Positions 34,831-47,560 are shown, numbered from the stretch's first letter. The stretch is 64,000 nucleotides of DNA from Welwitschia mirabilis (GCA_051453625.1 JBOZIK010000001.1:146314283-146378282), one strand, 5' to 3'. Made by a program: numbers and translations. The notes: a model not told the origin generated them from the sequence alone.

Positions 34831-35683
34831 TAATTGAAGGAGCTATTCAAAGGTCTATAATATATTTTCCTATCCAACAATATTAAGAAATATTTAATAA
34901 TAAGAATCTTATTAATTCTTAATAAGAATCCAACTTGATCTCCCTTTTAACTTCTAAAGAAGATGCTTTTATTTAGACCTATAAAGACTTAGCTGCTATC
35001 CCTCTCTCCATATTTCAATACAAAATTTACCTCAAGGATAATGCTAAACTTGTTAGAAAACCCCAAAAAAGGAACAACAAAGTTCTTAAGCAAGTAGTTA
35101 AAGATGAAATTATTAAACTTATGGATGCTAGGATAATCTATGCTATATCTAATAGTGAGTGGGTTAGTTCTTTAATAGTAGTTCTAAAAAAGGGTAAAAA
35201 ATGAAGAATGTGCATTTATTTTAAAAAACTTAATAAGGTCACTAAAAAGGATTATTGCCTTTTTACTCTTTCTTGATCAAGTGCTTGATAGAATTCGAGG
35301 TTATGGCTACTATTATTTTCTTTATGGGTATAGTGGCTATAATCAAGTTTTTATAGCAAGTGAAGATCAAACGAAAACAACTTTTACCTCACTCTTTGAA
35401 ATCTCTACCTTTAGACAAATGCCTTTTGGACTTTGCAATGCCCCTCAGACTTTCTAATGAGTAATGATGGGGATCTTTTCTAATATGATAGAGGATTCTA
35501 TTAAAAGTTTTATGGATGACTTCTCCATCTTTGAAAAAAACTTTTAACTAAATCATAAAAAGATTAGATAAACTCTTGGATTGATGTATAGAAAGTGACC
35601 TACATTTGAGCTAGGAAAAAAGTTTCCTCCTTCTCAATAATAAAATTATTTTAGGTCATTACACTTTAAAGAAATGGATTAAC
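34831..35683 (+). pseudogene. pol: Reverse transcriptase, element B
   Basis: In order: DARIIYAISNSEWVSSL near 35130, YGYSGYNQVFIASEDQTKTT near 35330, MPFGLCNAPQTF near 35420, and the catalytic box FMDD at 35509-35520 in SFMDDFSIFE. It is the only one of the four Athila-like copies with both box Asp kept. Two frameshifts (near 35270 and 35640) and stops make it inactive. Confidence 0.9.
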
Positions 35684-36130
35684 ATGAATCCTATAAAACT
35701 TAGTATTATTAAAAACCTTAGCCCTTTAACTAATGTTAAACAAGTTAGATTGTTCCTTGATCATTCTAGTTTCTATCATCATTTTACACATGATTATGCT
35801 AAGGCTTATAAACCTATTCACTCATTACTTAAGAAATATGCTAAATTTGATTGGAATGATTCATGTCAACTTGTGTTTAATACAGTTAAGAATAATATTT
35901 CTTCTAAACCTATTTTCATAGGTTCCAATTAGACTAAAGATTTTAAACTCATATGTAATTCAAGCAAGATTGCTATGGGTGGGGTTCTTAGTTAAAAATA
36001 TCAAAATGGTTTAAAGTCATATCTTATCTTAGTAAAATTTACCCAAAGGCCAATCCAACTACACTACTATTAAAAGGGAAATTCTTGTTATCATCTTTTA
36101 CCTTGATCATCTTAGATACTATCTTCTTGG
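35684..36130 (+). pseudogene. pol: RT thumb end and RNase H, element B
   Basis: An 82-codon open frame from 35684 covers SIIKNLSPLTNVKQVRLFLD and the connection KPIHSLLKKYAKFDWNDS. RNase H then begins as DFKLICNSSKIAMGGVLS, where Asn stands for the first catalytic Asp of DASN. The rest is broken. The minus frames 36039-36287 and 36351-36542 are shadows. Confidence 0.8.
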
Positions 36131-37330
36131 CTTCCACACTAATATTTACATAGATCATGTGATCATACGCTATCTTATGACTAAAAAAGATTTTAAAACT
36201 AAACTTATTAGGTAAATCCTTCTCATGCAAGAATTTAATCTCACCATCATCGATAAGGTTGGATAACATAATAGCATTACAGATCACCTATCTTAACTTT
36301 CTTATTCTTATGATAAACTTCTTATAAATGATTCCTTTCTAGATGAATAACTATTTGATGGTAAATAACTTTATGTCATTTCTTCTACTTACCTTACTTC
36401 TTGGTAAGCTAATACTGTGAACTTTATTATTATAATGAAAACACCTTAGCATTGAAATCATAACCAATGCAAATCTTTTTTCTATAGGATCGGTGACTAT
36501 AAAAGGAATGAACCCCATCTTTATAGAAGATGCAAAGGTCAAATCATGTGTAAATGTGTGTTTAAATGGAAAAGCTTAGAAATCCTTAACCTTTACCATG
36601 GTGGAGTATGTAGTGGATATTTTAGTGGACAAATAACTATAACAAAAAATTTTCATTATGGTTTCTATTAACCTACCCTTTTCAAAGACTCATTTGACTT
36701 TGCTAGAAGGTATGATTCTTGTTAACATTATGAAAACCTAATTCATTCTTAAGATATGCTCCTTAAATCTATGCTTGAATGTGAACCTCTTGATTATTAA
36801 TGGGTTAATTTTGTAGGCCCTATTAAATCACCTTATCATGATAAAAAATACATCTTAGTGACCATTGATTATGTTACCAAGTGGATCAAAGCTGTTTCTA
36901 CTACCAAGAATGATGTTAGAACTATTTGCAACTTTGTTCAAACTCATATCTTTCACCATTTTGATTTTCCTAGAATCATCATTAGTGATTAGGGAACTCA
37001 TTTAATTAATCACCTTTTTTGAAAACTTCTTTTATCCATTGATATTGAACATAGAATTGCATGTGCTTATCATCCAGAAACTAATGGACAAGCCAAAATT
37101 AGAATAAAGAAACTAAAAAGATGCTCCAAAAATTAGTCTCTATTACTAAGAAAACTTTGTCTTCTAAACTTAATGATGTTCTTTGAGCTTACCATACTAT
37201 TTGATATAACTCTCTATATTCACACCATATGAACTTGTGTATGGAAAAGTTTGTGTTGTTTTAGCTGATGTTTGTTATAACTCCTATTAATCCATCCGTT
37301 AACTTAACTATCCATCAAGTTAATCTTATA
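36131..37330 (+). pseudogene. pol: Integrase, element B
   Basis: The zinc finger near 36570-36720 reads YHGGVCSGYFSGQ and RRYDSC, with the second His and the first Cys replaced by Tyr. The core has LVTIDYVTKWIKA (first Asp kept), IIISD then a stop for Gln (second Asp kept), and AYHPETNGQAK where Lys replaces the catalytic Glu. The C-terminal part is frameshifted, to about 37330. Confidence 0.85.
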
Positions 37331-38053
37331 AATTTGGATAAAATTATTAAAACTAGATTAGCCCAACTTGACCATTTAAATGAAAAGTATACTCATCATC
37401 CATCATCAACTCATTCATAAAGAGTAAGTCAAGTTAAAACATGACAAAAATATTTTCTATAAGTAATTGAGCTGGTCAACTTGTCCTTTTATACAATACT
37501 CGAGTATACTTTTTACACAACAAGTTAACCTCTAAATAGTTAATTCCTTATATCATTAAAAAAGTGCATTCAAATGGCTCAATTAAAATCTTTGATCCAA
37601 CATTAAAGAAATTCAAAAATTTAATGGATAAAGGTTAATTTATGATCATCTCTTGACAAAACCTTGAAACATAATAAAAGAACTTATCTTGGAAGCCCCT
37701 CTAAATACGGAGGACCTTCCCTTTGCCATTATCTAATTTTTTTTAAATCCATTCCTTGGGTAGAGATCATGCTATCACTTGAATATCTTTAACTTATCTT
37801 ATGTATTTATTTATGAAGCCACCATGATTAGTAATATTTTACTTAGGCATTTTAAAATGATAAGATTAAATTCATCCAATCTTAAGACATTTGTACACTT
37901 ATGAACTTCATTCAGAAGAAGATGCCTTGATTATTTTATTCTCTTTCAATGATATAAGTAATTAGTTAATTTTTACATGTTCTTACTTATTCCTCATCTT
38001 ATTACTTTACTTTTATCCTTATGAGTACTTGGTTTTGTGAAATCTTTTCACTC

Positions 38054-38098
38054 CCAAAAAAAAGAAACCAAAAAAACAAAAAGAAAAGAAAAAAAATA
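38054..38098 (+). repeat. A-rich polypurine tract downstream of pol
   Basis: Mostly A and G with a few C, at the same site as the tracts in A and C. Confidence 0.6.
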
Positions 38099-39219
38099 TT
38101 GACCATGATCTTTCATAACTAAGCTAAAACCATGATCACTATGATGTCCTACAACAAGTGCACCAAGGCAAATTTTCCTAAGAGGGACCTTTAGTAGTGA
38201 GATATGATAGCTATGGGAACTCAACTGGGGGATCAGTTGGCCATGCTATATGGGTCCTTACTCCTTTGATAGTGGTTGCACTCTACTTATCATGGCAAAA
38301 TAATTTTTACTTAGAGGCTATGAGATCAGTGATGTCACTGGTGTTATTAGAGGCATTTATTATTTTTTAGACTTCTTTTGCATATAGTCCTTCCACATGA
38401 TCATTCTAATTTTTCAAATTCTAGAATTTTTTTTGATATGTAAGCTAGTGAGTTTAAGTTTTTAAGAGCTTTTTATCATATCATTTATTATTTAATAACA
38501 TTAAAGATACTTAATAGCATCATAATCATTACCTATTTGAATGATACTTTATGAGTTTTTATGTACTATCATGCATTTTTCATTTAGTGATATTATGGTT
38601 TTTACCAAGGGAATTTGTTAGGTTAGAATTTAGGATAAGTAAATAATCTTCTTTATATTCCTAGTTATCTATATTCATTTTTTTTTCTTAGCTATTTGTT
38701 GGGGTTTTCAAAGTTATTTCCATACTTTTGCACTGTAGTATTATGGATCTAATTATTTTAGCCATTTCTTGTTAATATTACTCATAGTTTTTTAATCCAT
38801 AAGGGTTGTTGTCCTTTATCTTTTAATAACTAATGATGATACTTTTTCTTTTGAATTTTAGTTTCTTAATTTTTCCTTGCTTTCTGAGTTCAGCCACATT
38901 TGAGGAGTTCTTTTAAACATTGCTTCCTTCTAATTAGTACATTATTATAATCTTATTCTTTTCTCTTTAACATCCTTTTTCCATATGTATGTTTTCACCA
39001 TGGTTATGTTTTTCAAGATAATTCTTTACTTTTTATCCTCTTCCTGATTTTCTATTACTTTTCTAATGCTTGACTTCTTTTAGATTTTTTTTTGATTTTT
39101 CCCATCTTTTCAACATATCATTTAAGTAGTTTCTTCCTATGTCTATTGTTTCCATGAAATACAAGATGATAATCATCCTTTTCTCTCTATTAAAATCTAA
39201 GATGTCTTGCTTCATCTAT

Positions 39220-39293
39220 TGGATAGGAGTGGGGGGATGGGGAACAAAGCAGAGCCGAGCGGGAGAGGGGGATGGGGGTGTGAATGGATAGGA
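39220..39293 (+). repeat. G-rich insert between 9-bp direct repeats
   Basis: TGGATAGGA occurs at 39220-39228 and 39285-39293. Between them are 56 bp rich in G runs, with CG pairs otherwise rare here. Element A lacks the insert at the matching place (about 10330). Confidence 0.7.
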
Positions 39294-39923
39294 CATCTTT
39301 TTGGAGCTTCTTAAGAAATATTGAGCAAAAATTTTAAATTTAAAAGGATCATTTTTGAGATTTCATAATACATATTTGTGATGAATTATTTAGATATGAT
39401 TTCATAATACTTAAATAAAATTTCATGGACTTTATCTAGTAGAAGCATAGTAGCATACTCACAGAGTTTTTCTATATCTATGTTTTAAAATGTCTAAGAC
39501 ATCATGAATAAGAGGAAAAATGTTATGATTACTCTTATACTTTATTCCTTGTAGAATACATTAATAAACTTGGATGCATCATTCTTTGAGTTACAATACT
39601 TAAGTTTTACATATCAATTTTAGTATCATTATCTTGAATTATGCATAAACATTATCATTTTTTGAGCTATTATTGTTACATTTTATAACTTTTAGTGTAT
39701 GTATGACATTTATTTATTCTATTATGATGTGTTTAAGGAGGGGGCTTATGAATATATCAGTGTTTATATTAGTTAATTAGTTTTTTATATCTATTCCTAC
39801 ATGGTAAAAATGGAATTCAAATTTACATTTTTCTAGTTATTGATTATATAAGTCAAATTGGATCGTAATATAGTTGATTGCTTACTTTATCAAGAACTAA
39901 CAAGGCTAAGTAGAGGGCTATAT

Positions 39924-41060
39924 TGTAATGCCAATTTGTAAGAATTTGATAATGTATTTTGAGTATTTTTATAGGACATTTATATAGGTTTAGATGCAAT
40001 TTTGATTATTATGAAAGATTTATAGGAGGTTTACTAAAACATGTGATTCTTAGCCTATTTGGAGGCATATTAGGCTTATTCTAATACTTCATGATTTGAA
40101 GGAATGATTAACCATGTAGAAGAATGATTTTCCTTTGAGCTAGAAGATAGAGAGGCCTGTCCTTCCCTCTGTCTTCTTCACAATAAATAAGACAACAACA
40201 TTACTGACATGGACTAAAGCTACATAGTTAACTGTAGGGATTAAAACTAATGGATTACCTTTTGACGTGGAGTGACATCACATTATCATCAGCATGATAC
40301 TTAAGACAATACCCATTTTTGTATGAATAGAAAGACTTATCTTTATAATGGGGTCATGTGACTCATATGGATTGCTAGGGTTTCTTCTCTGAGTCATAGG
40401 GTTGAGCTTCTAAAACTTCAATGTAAAACTATAAATACCCTCCTTTTCCTTCACTTCCATTTCCATCTTTTGTACTGAATATTATTGTAATAAAAGATTG
40501 AAGGACAAGAGGTCCATCTATTAGCTACTGAGAGAAGATTACCTTGATGCTAAACTGAGTATCCTTCATTGAGGTGCTACCACTTTGTTATAAGTGAATG
40601 TAAAGTTAATGATTAATTTAATTACTCTTTTCACTCATATTGTGTAAATGTCCCTTATAATTTAAGTTGATTTTGTAGAATATTTAAATCATAAGGGTAA
40701 ACTTTATTAAGGTTAACTTTATTAGTTTAGGTTTTGCATTGCATTTTCTTTATTTCATTTTATACTTGCATTATCATATTTTGTTTGGAATATCTTATAT
40801 TTATGTTGATTAGGAATAAGTGACAAATTCTTCCTAATTGACTTAAATTATAAGAATTAGTTCTTATGACAGGAGGATTAGAATCCAAATAGAATTCATC
40901 TCACTTGCATTTTATCCATTTCATTTCACTATCATTCATCTTGCATCATATTTGCATTATTGTTTATTTTCAATTACTAAAAGAGAAAAAGATTAGAATA
41001 CTTTATGAAATTAATTATCTAACTCTTAGCCTAGTGCCTTTAATGGATTATGACATTTAC
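39924..41060 (+). repeat. 3' LTR of element B, right end missing
   Basis: It starts TGTAATGCCAATTT and follows the 5' LTR to GGATTATGACATTTA, about 100 bp before the expected end. TATA box at 40430-40437 and a decayed hairpin motif at 40283-40310. The following sequence is unrelated. Confidence 0.85.
40430..40437 (+). promoter_or_regulatory. TATA box of LTR B (3')
   Basis: TATAAATA in AAAACTATAAATACC. Confidence 0.5.
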
Positions 41061-41900
41061 CTCTTTTGATATCTATATGCCCACCTCCTATAAATAGCAA
41101 GATGGAATCTAAATGTAAGATAAGTGATGTTCACCATGAACTCTGTTATCTTGAATCATCTGAAAAGAGCTGAGAGGAGGTAGATGTAACCCAGAGTCTA
41201 TAATTATTGTATCTCAATCATAGAATTGAGTCTTCTCCAAATAAATGTAGGTAGGTCTATCTACTCTCCCTCCTGAATATTCTTAGTATTTGTAACTGTG
41301 TGACCCATGATATGACTATCATGAAATGATGAACTAATGTTGTGTATCAGACCTATATGTAATACTCTGTATGCAAGGTTTAGCTATGTGACAAGAATCC
41401 CCCACCTATTTATTGTAAAATATGCTGGTATGTCTAATGCAGCATCATATGCACAGCACTTTGCAATCTGACTAGCTGAAAGAATGTGAAGACTCCCAAG
41501 CCCATAAAGATCTATAACTACTATAATGTGGGATGGAAGGATTGCAATCTCATGGTCATGTATGTATGCTACATTCATATCCACTAGCTGACCGTGAAAA
41601 TCTAGTCTATGCTCTATGTGTATGATATCATAAAACTCTTATGTCTCTAAAACATAGTAAGATTCATACGCATCTGTGATCCATCCTAACTAGAGATATG
41701 TGAGCCTCTAATCAACCTCTAGCTCTATATGGCTCATATCTCTCAACATGGATACTAGCTATATGTATAGTCAAAGATCATTTTGTCGAGGTGATCGATG
41801 TACTAGCTCTGCACACACTCTTTCTAGTAGCACTAATAAGATTACCTCCTATTCTATGTCTTTGGCCTCTACCTCAACCTATCTAGATCTATGTGTGCAG
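41061..41900 (-). pseudogene. Unrecognised coding-like remnant
   Basis: The minus strand from about 41690 to 41384 is open for over 80 codons after a single TAA (likely from CAA). It reads LGWITDAYESYYVLET, a stop, EFYDIIHIEHRLDFHG, NVAYIHDHEIAILPSH, and YGLGSLHILSASQIAKC. A second frame upstream, 41720-41860, is also open and Arg/Ser-rich. Base composition is richer in G and C than the flanks. The ATG-like start at 41584 is really GTG and probably not a start. I do not recognise the family and see no membrane or signal segment. Confidence 0.4.
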
Positions 41901-43066
41901 GGCCTACTCAATTGAAAATACACAAAAAGTATCATGTGGGAATGATAAATATATCAAATATGTCATATGAATGCACAATAACAACTCCTAGAATTGATAA
42001 AAATAAGAAAAAAATGCTGAGAATACATCTGCTCCCTCTAAGAATTGGAACATATTCCAAATTGCCTAAACATGATAACAAAAATGCGAAATGCATGAAA
42101 AACTAAAAAGTTATGCTTCAAGTGGGCCCCACATATAATAAAAATTTAAATTGCTAAAATGAAAAATCTAATGTAGTAGAATCATAGAACACACCAAACA
42201 AATCAATTTTGTATAAAGGAGCATTGCATTTCAACTTATGGTTTACGAGAAAATGAGTGTAAAAGATGAATAATTAAAAACTCCTCATAAAACACATAAT
42301 TGATCATAACTTATAAAGTACTTGATAAAATTCAAATTAGTAAGTCCCAAATTAAAGAGCAAAAAAAACTGATTAACATACATGAAAACTACATATCAAA
42401 AGCTTAAAAAATGGAGAAAAAATTAAAAAACAAAAAGGAGAGAGAAACATACTTCATTTTGATAAATTTTCATAAAACTCTAATTTTTGGATACTAAATT
42501 GAGTGGAACAAGATCCAAGATGCTGGAAAGATTTAGAGGGATCCTTGTCTCTTAAAGGAATGGGAAAAAATGATCAAAAAAAAGGAAAAATAAAGGAAAG
42601 AGTTTAAACCATAGTTATATCACACTATCATCCAGTTATATCATCCAGACGATAGCCCTATGATGACTCTTAGAAAAAATTAGACTGTCATTCTTCTAGT
42701 ATCGCTTGGATGACTAGGTAGACAATGGAACACAAAAAAATTTGGCAAAAAAGATGTTAATTAACAAAATTAGGCTCAGATATGATCATCAAAATATTAG
42801 ATTTTATCAAAAAACTCAGAAAAAATAGAAAATAAGAAAGAAAATCCTAAAAATAGAAAGAGAGGAAAAATTCACAACAAAATAAAAAATATGGCTAAAT
42901 AAACAATTTATTTAGGCTAAAACCTATCAATGAAAGATGAGTGAATATACCTAAATAGAAAAGTAAAACAAGATAAAGCTTAAAACTCCAAAAGGTATAA
43001 GGAATCTTAGAAAAACTATGAAATAGAGAAGATTTTTTTTTTAATGCAAATGCTAACCAAAAATGA
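41901..43066 (-). other. 3' noncoding region of element C
   Basis: T-rich on the minus strand. Two loose versions of the hairpin motif lie at about 42630-42720 (arms ATCATCC/GGATGATA, spacers not exactly 12). The last 200 bp are unassigned. The 71-codon + frame at 41891-42106 has no support. Confidence 0.5.
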
Positions 43067-43657
43067 NNNNNNNNNNNNNNNNNNNNNNNNNNNNNNNNNN
43101 NNNNNNNNNNNNNNNNNNNNNNNNNNNNNNNNNNNNNNNNNNNNNNNNNNNNNNNNNNNNNNNNNNNNNNNNNNNNNNNNNNNNNNNNNNNNNNNNNNNN
43201 NNNNNNNNNNNNNNNNNNNNNNNNNNNNNNNNNNNNNNNNNNNNNNNNNNNNNNNNNNNNNNNNNNNNNNNNNNNNNNNNNNNNNNNNNNNNNNNNNNNN
43301 NNNNNNNNNNNNNNNNNNNNNNNNNNNNNNNNNNNNNNNNNNNNNNNNNNNNNNNNNNNNNNNNNNNNNNNNNNNNNNNNNNNNNNNNNNNNNNNNNNNN
43401 NNNNNNNNNNNNNNNNNNNNNNNNNNNNNNNNNNNNNNNNNNNNNNNNNNNNNNNNNNNNNNNNNNNNNNNNNNNNNNNNNNNNNNNNNNNNNNNNNNNN
43501 NNNNNNNNNNNNNNNNNNNNNNNNNNNNNNNNNNNNNNNNNNNNNNNNNNNNNNNNNNNNNNNNNNNNNNNNNNNNNNNNNNNNNNNNNNNNNNNNNNNN
43601 NNNNNNNNNNNNNNNNNNNNNNNNNNNNNNNNNNNNNNNNNNNNNNNNNNNNNNNNN
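43067..43657. other. Assembly gap, 591 N
   Basis: Run of N beside a CT microsatellite, which probably caused the break. All open frames across it are artefacts. Confidence 0.95.
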
Positions 43658-43734
<77 letters not shown>

Positions 43735-43735
43735 G
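43658..43735. repeat. CT microsatellite in element C 3' region
   Basis: About 78 bp of (CT)n on +, i.e. (GA)n in element sense. It occupies the place of the purine tract in A and B. Confidence 0.95.
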
Positions 43736-44100
43736 CTCTTTTCCCCTAAAAAATTACCAATCATCATAGCTTAAAAATATAAAGGTGAATAAGTGAGATA
43801 AAAGGTAGAAAAGAACATTTTTAAATAATCAAAAACCATACAATATTGAAAAAAAAATAAGAACTAAGGCATCTTCCTTAAAAGTAAAGTCTATAGATAT
43901 GAGAATGTCTAAAGATTGGATGAATCTAATCTTACCACTGTAAAATGTCGAAGTATGAGTACAATTCATGAAAAACTTCATAAAGCAATATATAAGTTAA
44001 GTTTAAAAGATGATAAAGTGATATCATAACATTTACCAAAGGAATAAGCTAATAAAAAACTTAGATAATGATAGGAAGGAAGTCCTCCTTATCAGGGGAA
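43736..44100 (-). other. Start of element C 3' region
   Basis: Reverse complement of the A and B sequence after the integrase, e.g. at 43940-44010 matching the CTTTATGAAGTCATCATG region of A. Confidence 0.6.
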
Positions 44101-45560
44101 CCTCTAAAATAAGTGCTTTTTCCATGTTCATGATTGCATCAAAAGATCCTTTGTATAGCTTCAATTGTTATTCATTAATCTTTTAAATATTCCTAGGATC
44201 TAATTTTGAAATCTTAATAGAGCTATTATAATGCACTCTCTCTATAAGATAAGGATTTAATCATTTAGAGGTTCACTTGTTATTCAAAAGATGTACTCTA
44301 GTATTGTATAAAAGAATAAGTTAACCTAGTTTAAACTTTTTATGAAGTATCTTTTTATCATGATTGAACTTATTTTAAGCTTTATAGATTAATTAACAAT
44401 GTATAGTGTGAGTCCCTTTTTTTATCAAGGTGATCTAATTGGGCTAATATATGTTTAAAGTTTTCATAAAGGTTTACAATATTAAGTTGATGAGAAGCAT
44501 GATAAGAGTTATAGCACACATTAATAGGTAAAATACAAACTTTACCATACATAAGTTCATAAGACGAAAAATTAAGAGAACTATGTCAAGTGGTATTGTA
44601 AGCCCAAAGAACATCATTACGCTTATAAGCCCAAGATTTCTTATTGACAGTGATAAGTTTTTGTAATCTCTTTCTTTTTTTAGTTTCACTATTAGTGTGT
44701 TTAGCTTGTCCGTTAGTCTGAGGATGATAAGCACAAGCTATTTTATGTTATTTCAATGGATAAAAGAAGTTCCTTAAAAAGATAATTAATAAAATAAGTT
44801 CTTTGATTACTAATAATAATTCTAGAAAAAACAAATCTCTCACAAATATGAGTTTTAATAAAATGACAAATAGTTCAACCATGATTCAAAGAAGTAGGAA
44901 TGGCTTTAACCCATTTAGTCATATAATATATAGTTATTAAAATGTAATTTTTATTAGAAGAAGATGGATGAATAGGACCTATAAAATTAATACCTAAACA
45001 ATCAAAATGTTCACACTTAAGATAGGTCTAAAGGGCATCTCTTTAGAATTAATAAGACTATTACAACACTAACAAGGATCACAACTTCTAGCAAAATCAA
45101 AATAATCCTAAAAAAGAGTAGGCTAATGAAAATGAGAATAGAGAACTTTCATAGCTATTTTCTATCTAGTAAAATGTCCTCTATAAACATCACCATGATA
45201 AAGATGAAGGATTTTATATTTTTCCCAATTAGTCATAGATTATCTCATAATTTGGTCTTTACAATTATGGTACAAATGTGGCTCGATCCATTCATAGTTT
45301 CCTATTCTATAGAGAAAAATTTGCATTAGTTATAAGTCTAATGTTGTGGTATTTTTACAATTACAAGGTAATTAAAAACATTCACATACCAAGAAGGAGG
45401 ATACGTAAAAGATATAATAAAATATTATTCATCCAGAAAAGAATAATTAATAATAGAATCATTAGGAGGAGAAGAAAGACAAAATGAGTGATTAGTAACA
45501 CAATTATATTTCCTACTTTATCTATAATAGTTAAATTAAACTCTTGCATAAGGAGGATCT
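44101..45560 (-). pseudogene. pol: Integrase, element C
   Basis: On the minus strand near 44730 the frame gives TNGQAKHTNSETKK, with Lys where the catalytic Glu belongs, then SLNFSSYELMYGKVC-like sequence of the C-terminal half. The core around 44820-45000 and zinc finger near 45060-45480 are recognisable by alignment to D at the DNA level, but frames are broken. The 86-codon frame at 44734-44474 is one frame off over its second part. Confidence 0.75.
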
Positions 45561-45934
45561 ATTTAATTAACCTAGAACTAAAATATTTCTTATTTATAAG
45601 GTAATAAATAACATCGTGGTCAGTATAAACATTTATATAAAAGCCTAAAAGATAATGTCTAAGTTTAACAAGTAGTATAATTCATTTGAGTTCTAGATAG
45701 AGATTTGTTATGATAAGATATAAATTTAAAATCATTTCCATATTTTTGACAAAGTACGCCACTCATGGTAAAATTACTTACATCACACATTAATTTAGAT
45801 ACTTTTTCCCAATTAGGTTTTGTTACAATAGAAGCATAAGAAAGTTTACATTTAAACCTATCAAAAGCAAGCTAACAAGATTTATTTCATTTAAATTTAG
45901 CTTCTTTCTCTAGTAAAAAGTGAAGGGTTTATAA
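45561..45934 (-). pseudogene. pol: RNase H region, element C
   Basis: Minus-strand sequence parallel to D's RNase H (about 54750-54970) by position and similarity. Frames are broken and it runs into a gap. Confidence 0.55.
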
Positions 45935-46649
45935 NNNNNNNNNNNNNNNNNNNNNNNNNNNNNNNNNNNNNNNNNNNNNNNNNNNNNNNNNNNNNNNNNN
46001 NNNNNNNNNNNNNNNNNNNNNNNNNNNNNNNNNNNNNNNNNNNNNNNNNNNNNNNNNNNNNNNNNNNNNNNNNNNNNNNNNNNNNNNNNNNNNNNNNNNN
46101 NNNNNNNNNNNNNNNNNNNNNNNNNNNNNNNNNNNNNNNNNNNNNNNNNNNNNNNNNNNNNNNNNNNNNNNNNNNNNNNNNNNNNNNNNNNNNNNNNNNN
46201 NNNNNNNNNNNNNNNNNNNNNNNNNNNNNNNNNNNNNNNNNNNNNNNNNNNNNNNNNNNNNNNNNNNNNNNNNNNNNNNNNNNNNNNNNNNNNNNNNNNN
46301 NNNNNNNNNNNNNNNNNNNNNNNNNNNNNNNNNNNNNNNNNNNNNNNNNNNNNNNNNNNNNNNNNNNNNNNNNNNNNNNNNNNNNNNNNNNNNNNNNNNN
46401 NNNNNNNNNNNNNNNNNNNNNNNNNNNNNNNNNNNNNNNNNNNNNNNNNNNNNNNNNNNNNNNNNNNNNNNNNNNNNNNNNNNNNNNNNNNNNNNNNNNN
46501 NNNNNNNNNNNNNNNNNNNNNNNNNNNNNNNNNNNNNNNNNNNNNNNNNNNNNNNNNNNNNNNNNNNNNNNNNNNNNNNNNNNNNNNNNNNNNNNNNNNN
46601 NNNNNNNNNNNNNNNNNNNNNNNNNNNNNNNNNNNNNNNNNNNNNNNNN
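45935..46649. other. Assembly gap, 715 N
   Basis: Run of N inside the RT/RNase H region of C. Confidence 0.95.
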
Positions 46650-47560
46650 TAAATGCAATAATCAAAGACTTTCTCTAATCATTCTAAAATTTGTTTAAAA
46701 GTTTCATCATAAATAGAGAATTCATCCATAAAAATTTTAATTGGATTCTCTAAAATATCAGAAAAATACCCATCACAGCATGCTAAAAATACTGGAAGCA
46801 TTAAAAAGTTCAAAAGGTATGTGTCTAAAAGCAAGGATACCAATAGATAAAGTGAAAGTAGTTTTGAATTGGTCCTCACTAGCAATGCAAACCTAGTTGT
46901 AACAATAATATCCATAAAAAAATAGTAAAATGCATGTCTCTGAATCCTATCAAGTATCTAATAAGGTAAAATGAAGTTTTTACACATCCTTCATTTCTCA
47001 CATTTCTTAGGTACTACCATCAAAGGACTAATCTACTCACTAATAGCTATAGCATAAATAATTATAGCATCTATTAATTTTATGATTTTATCTTTAATAA
47101 CTTGCTTAAAGGCTAGATTAAGTCTATGTTAGGGTTGCCTAATAAGTTTTGCATTTTCTTCAAGGTAGATTTTATGTTAGACAATTGAGGTAGGAATGGT
47201 TATTAAATCACTATGGAACTAAGTGAATGCATTTACCTTAGATTGCAAAATAGAGATTAGACTTGATTCTTGTTAAGGAAAAATATTTTTATTAATGACT
47301 AAAGGTCTGCTTATATCATTACTTAGAAAAATGTATTTTAGTCCACTAGATAAGGGTTTTAGATTTATATTTAAATTTAAATTTTTATTTTTTTGTTAAA
47401 TTTCTAGGAAAATTTACTATCATCTCAGGCTATCATCTGAATATCAATAGTAAATGATGATCCTTAACATAGAAAATCTCAGTTCTACTCAAATCTCAAA
47501 CTTTTTCATAGTTAATAGACTCAATCTCTCTACTTTCCAGATTAAAATAATAAATTTTTA
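46650..47560 (-). pseudogene. pol: Reverse transcriptase, element C
   Basis: Minus-strand frames read YNQVCIASEDQFKTTFT, AFRHIPFELFNAS (family MPFGLCNA) and DILENPIKIFMDEFSIYDET. The catalytic box at 46721-46732 is FMDE, so the second Asp is Glu. The fingers upstream to about 47300 are broken. The thumb is lost in the gap. Confidence 0.8.

Larger units (their letters stand above)
37331..39923 (+). other. Integrase tail remnant and noncoding 3' region of element B
   Basis: 37331-37740 is the broken integrase C-terminus. Then come the purine tract (38054-38098), long sequence shared with A, a hairpin-capable motif (39144-39171) and a G-rich insert (39229-39284) absent from A. AAGTAGAGGGCTAT at 39907-39920, just before the LTR, is a possible plus-strand primer tract. 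Confidence 0.65.
30842..41060 (+). mobile_element. Athila-like Ty3/gypsy retrotransposon B, decayed, nearly full length
   Basis: The most complete member of the family here. It has 5' LTR, primer site, leader, gag, protease, RT with FMDD kept, RNase H, integrase, long 3' region and a 3' LTR truncated at its right end. The two LTRs look roughly 80% identical by eye, so the insertion is old. No target duplication can be checked because the right end is lost. Confidence 0.85.

Noticed and set aside
36039-36542. Minus frames of 82 and 63 codons within element B
   Set aside because: Antisense shadows of the RNase H and integrase region; a similar antisense frame in D (54933-55181) reflects the same coding sequence.
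39731-39745. TTTAAGGAGGGGGCT as the plus-strand primer tract of element B
   Set aside because: It lies about 180 bp from the LTR; the purine tract at 39907-39920 next to the LTR is a better candidate.
42895-43769. Long open frames of 228-290 codons on both strands
   Set aside because: They consist almost wholly of unknown residues from the N gap plus the CT repeat.
45897-46665. Open frames of about 250 codons on the minus strand
   Set aside because: Only N gap; no real residues support them.
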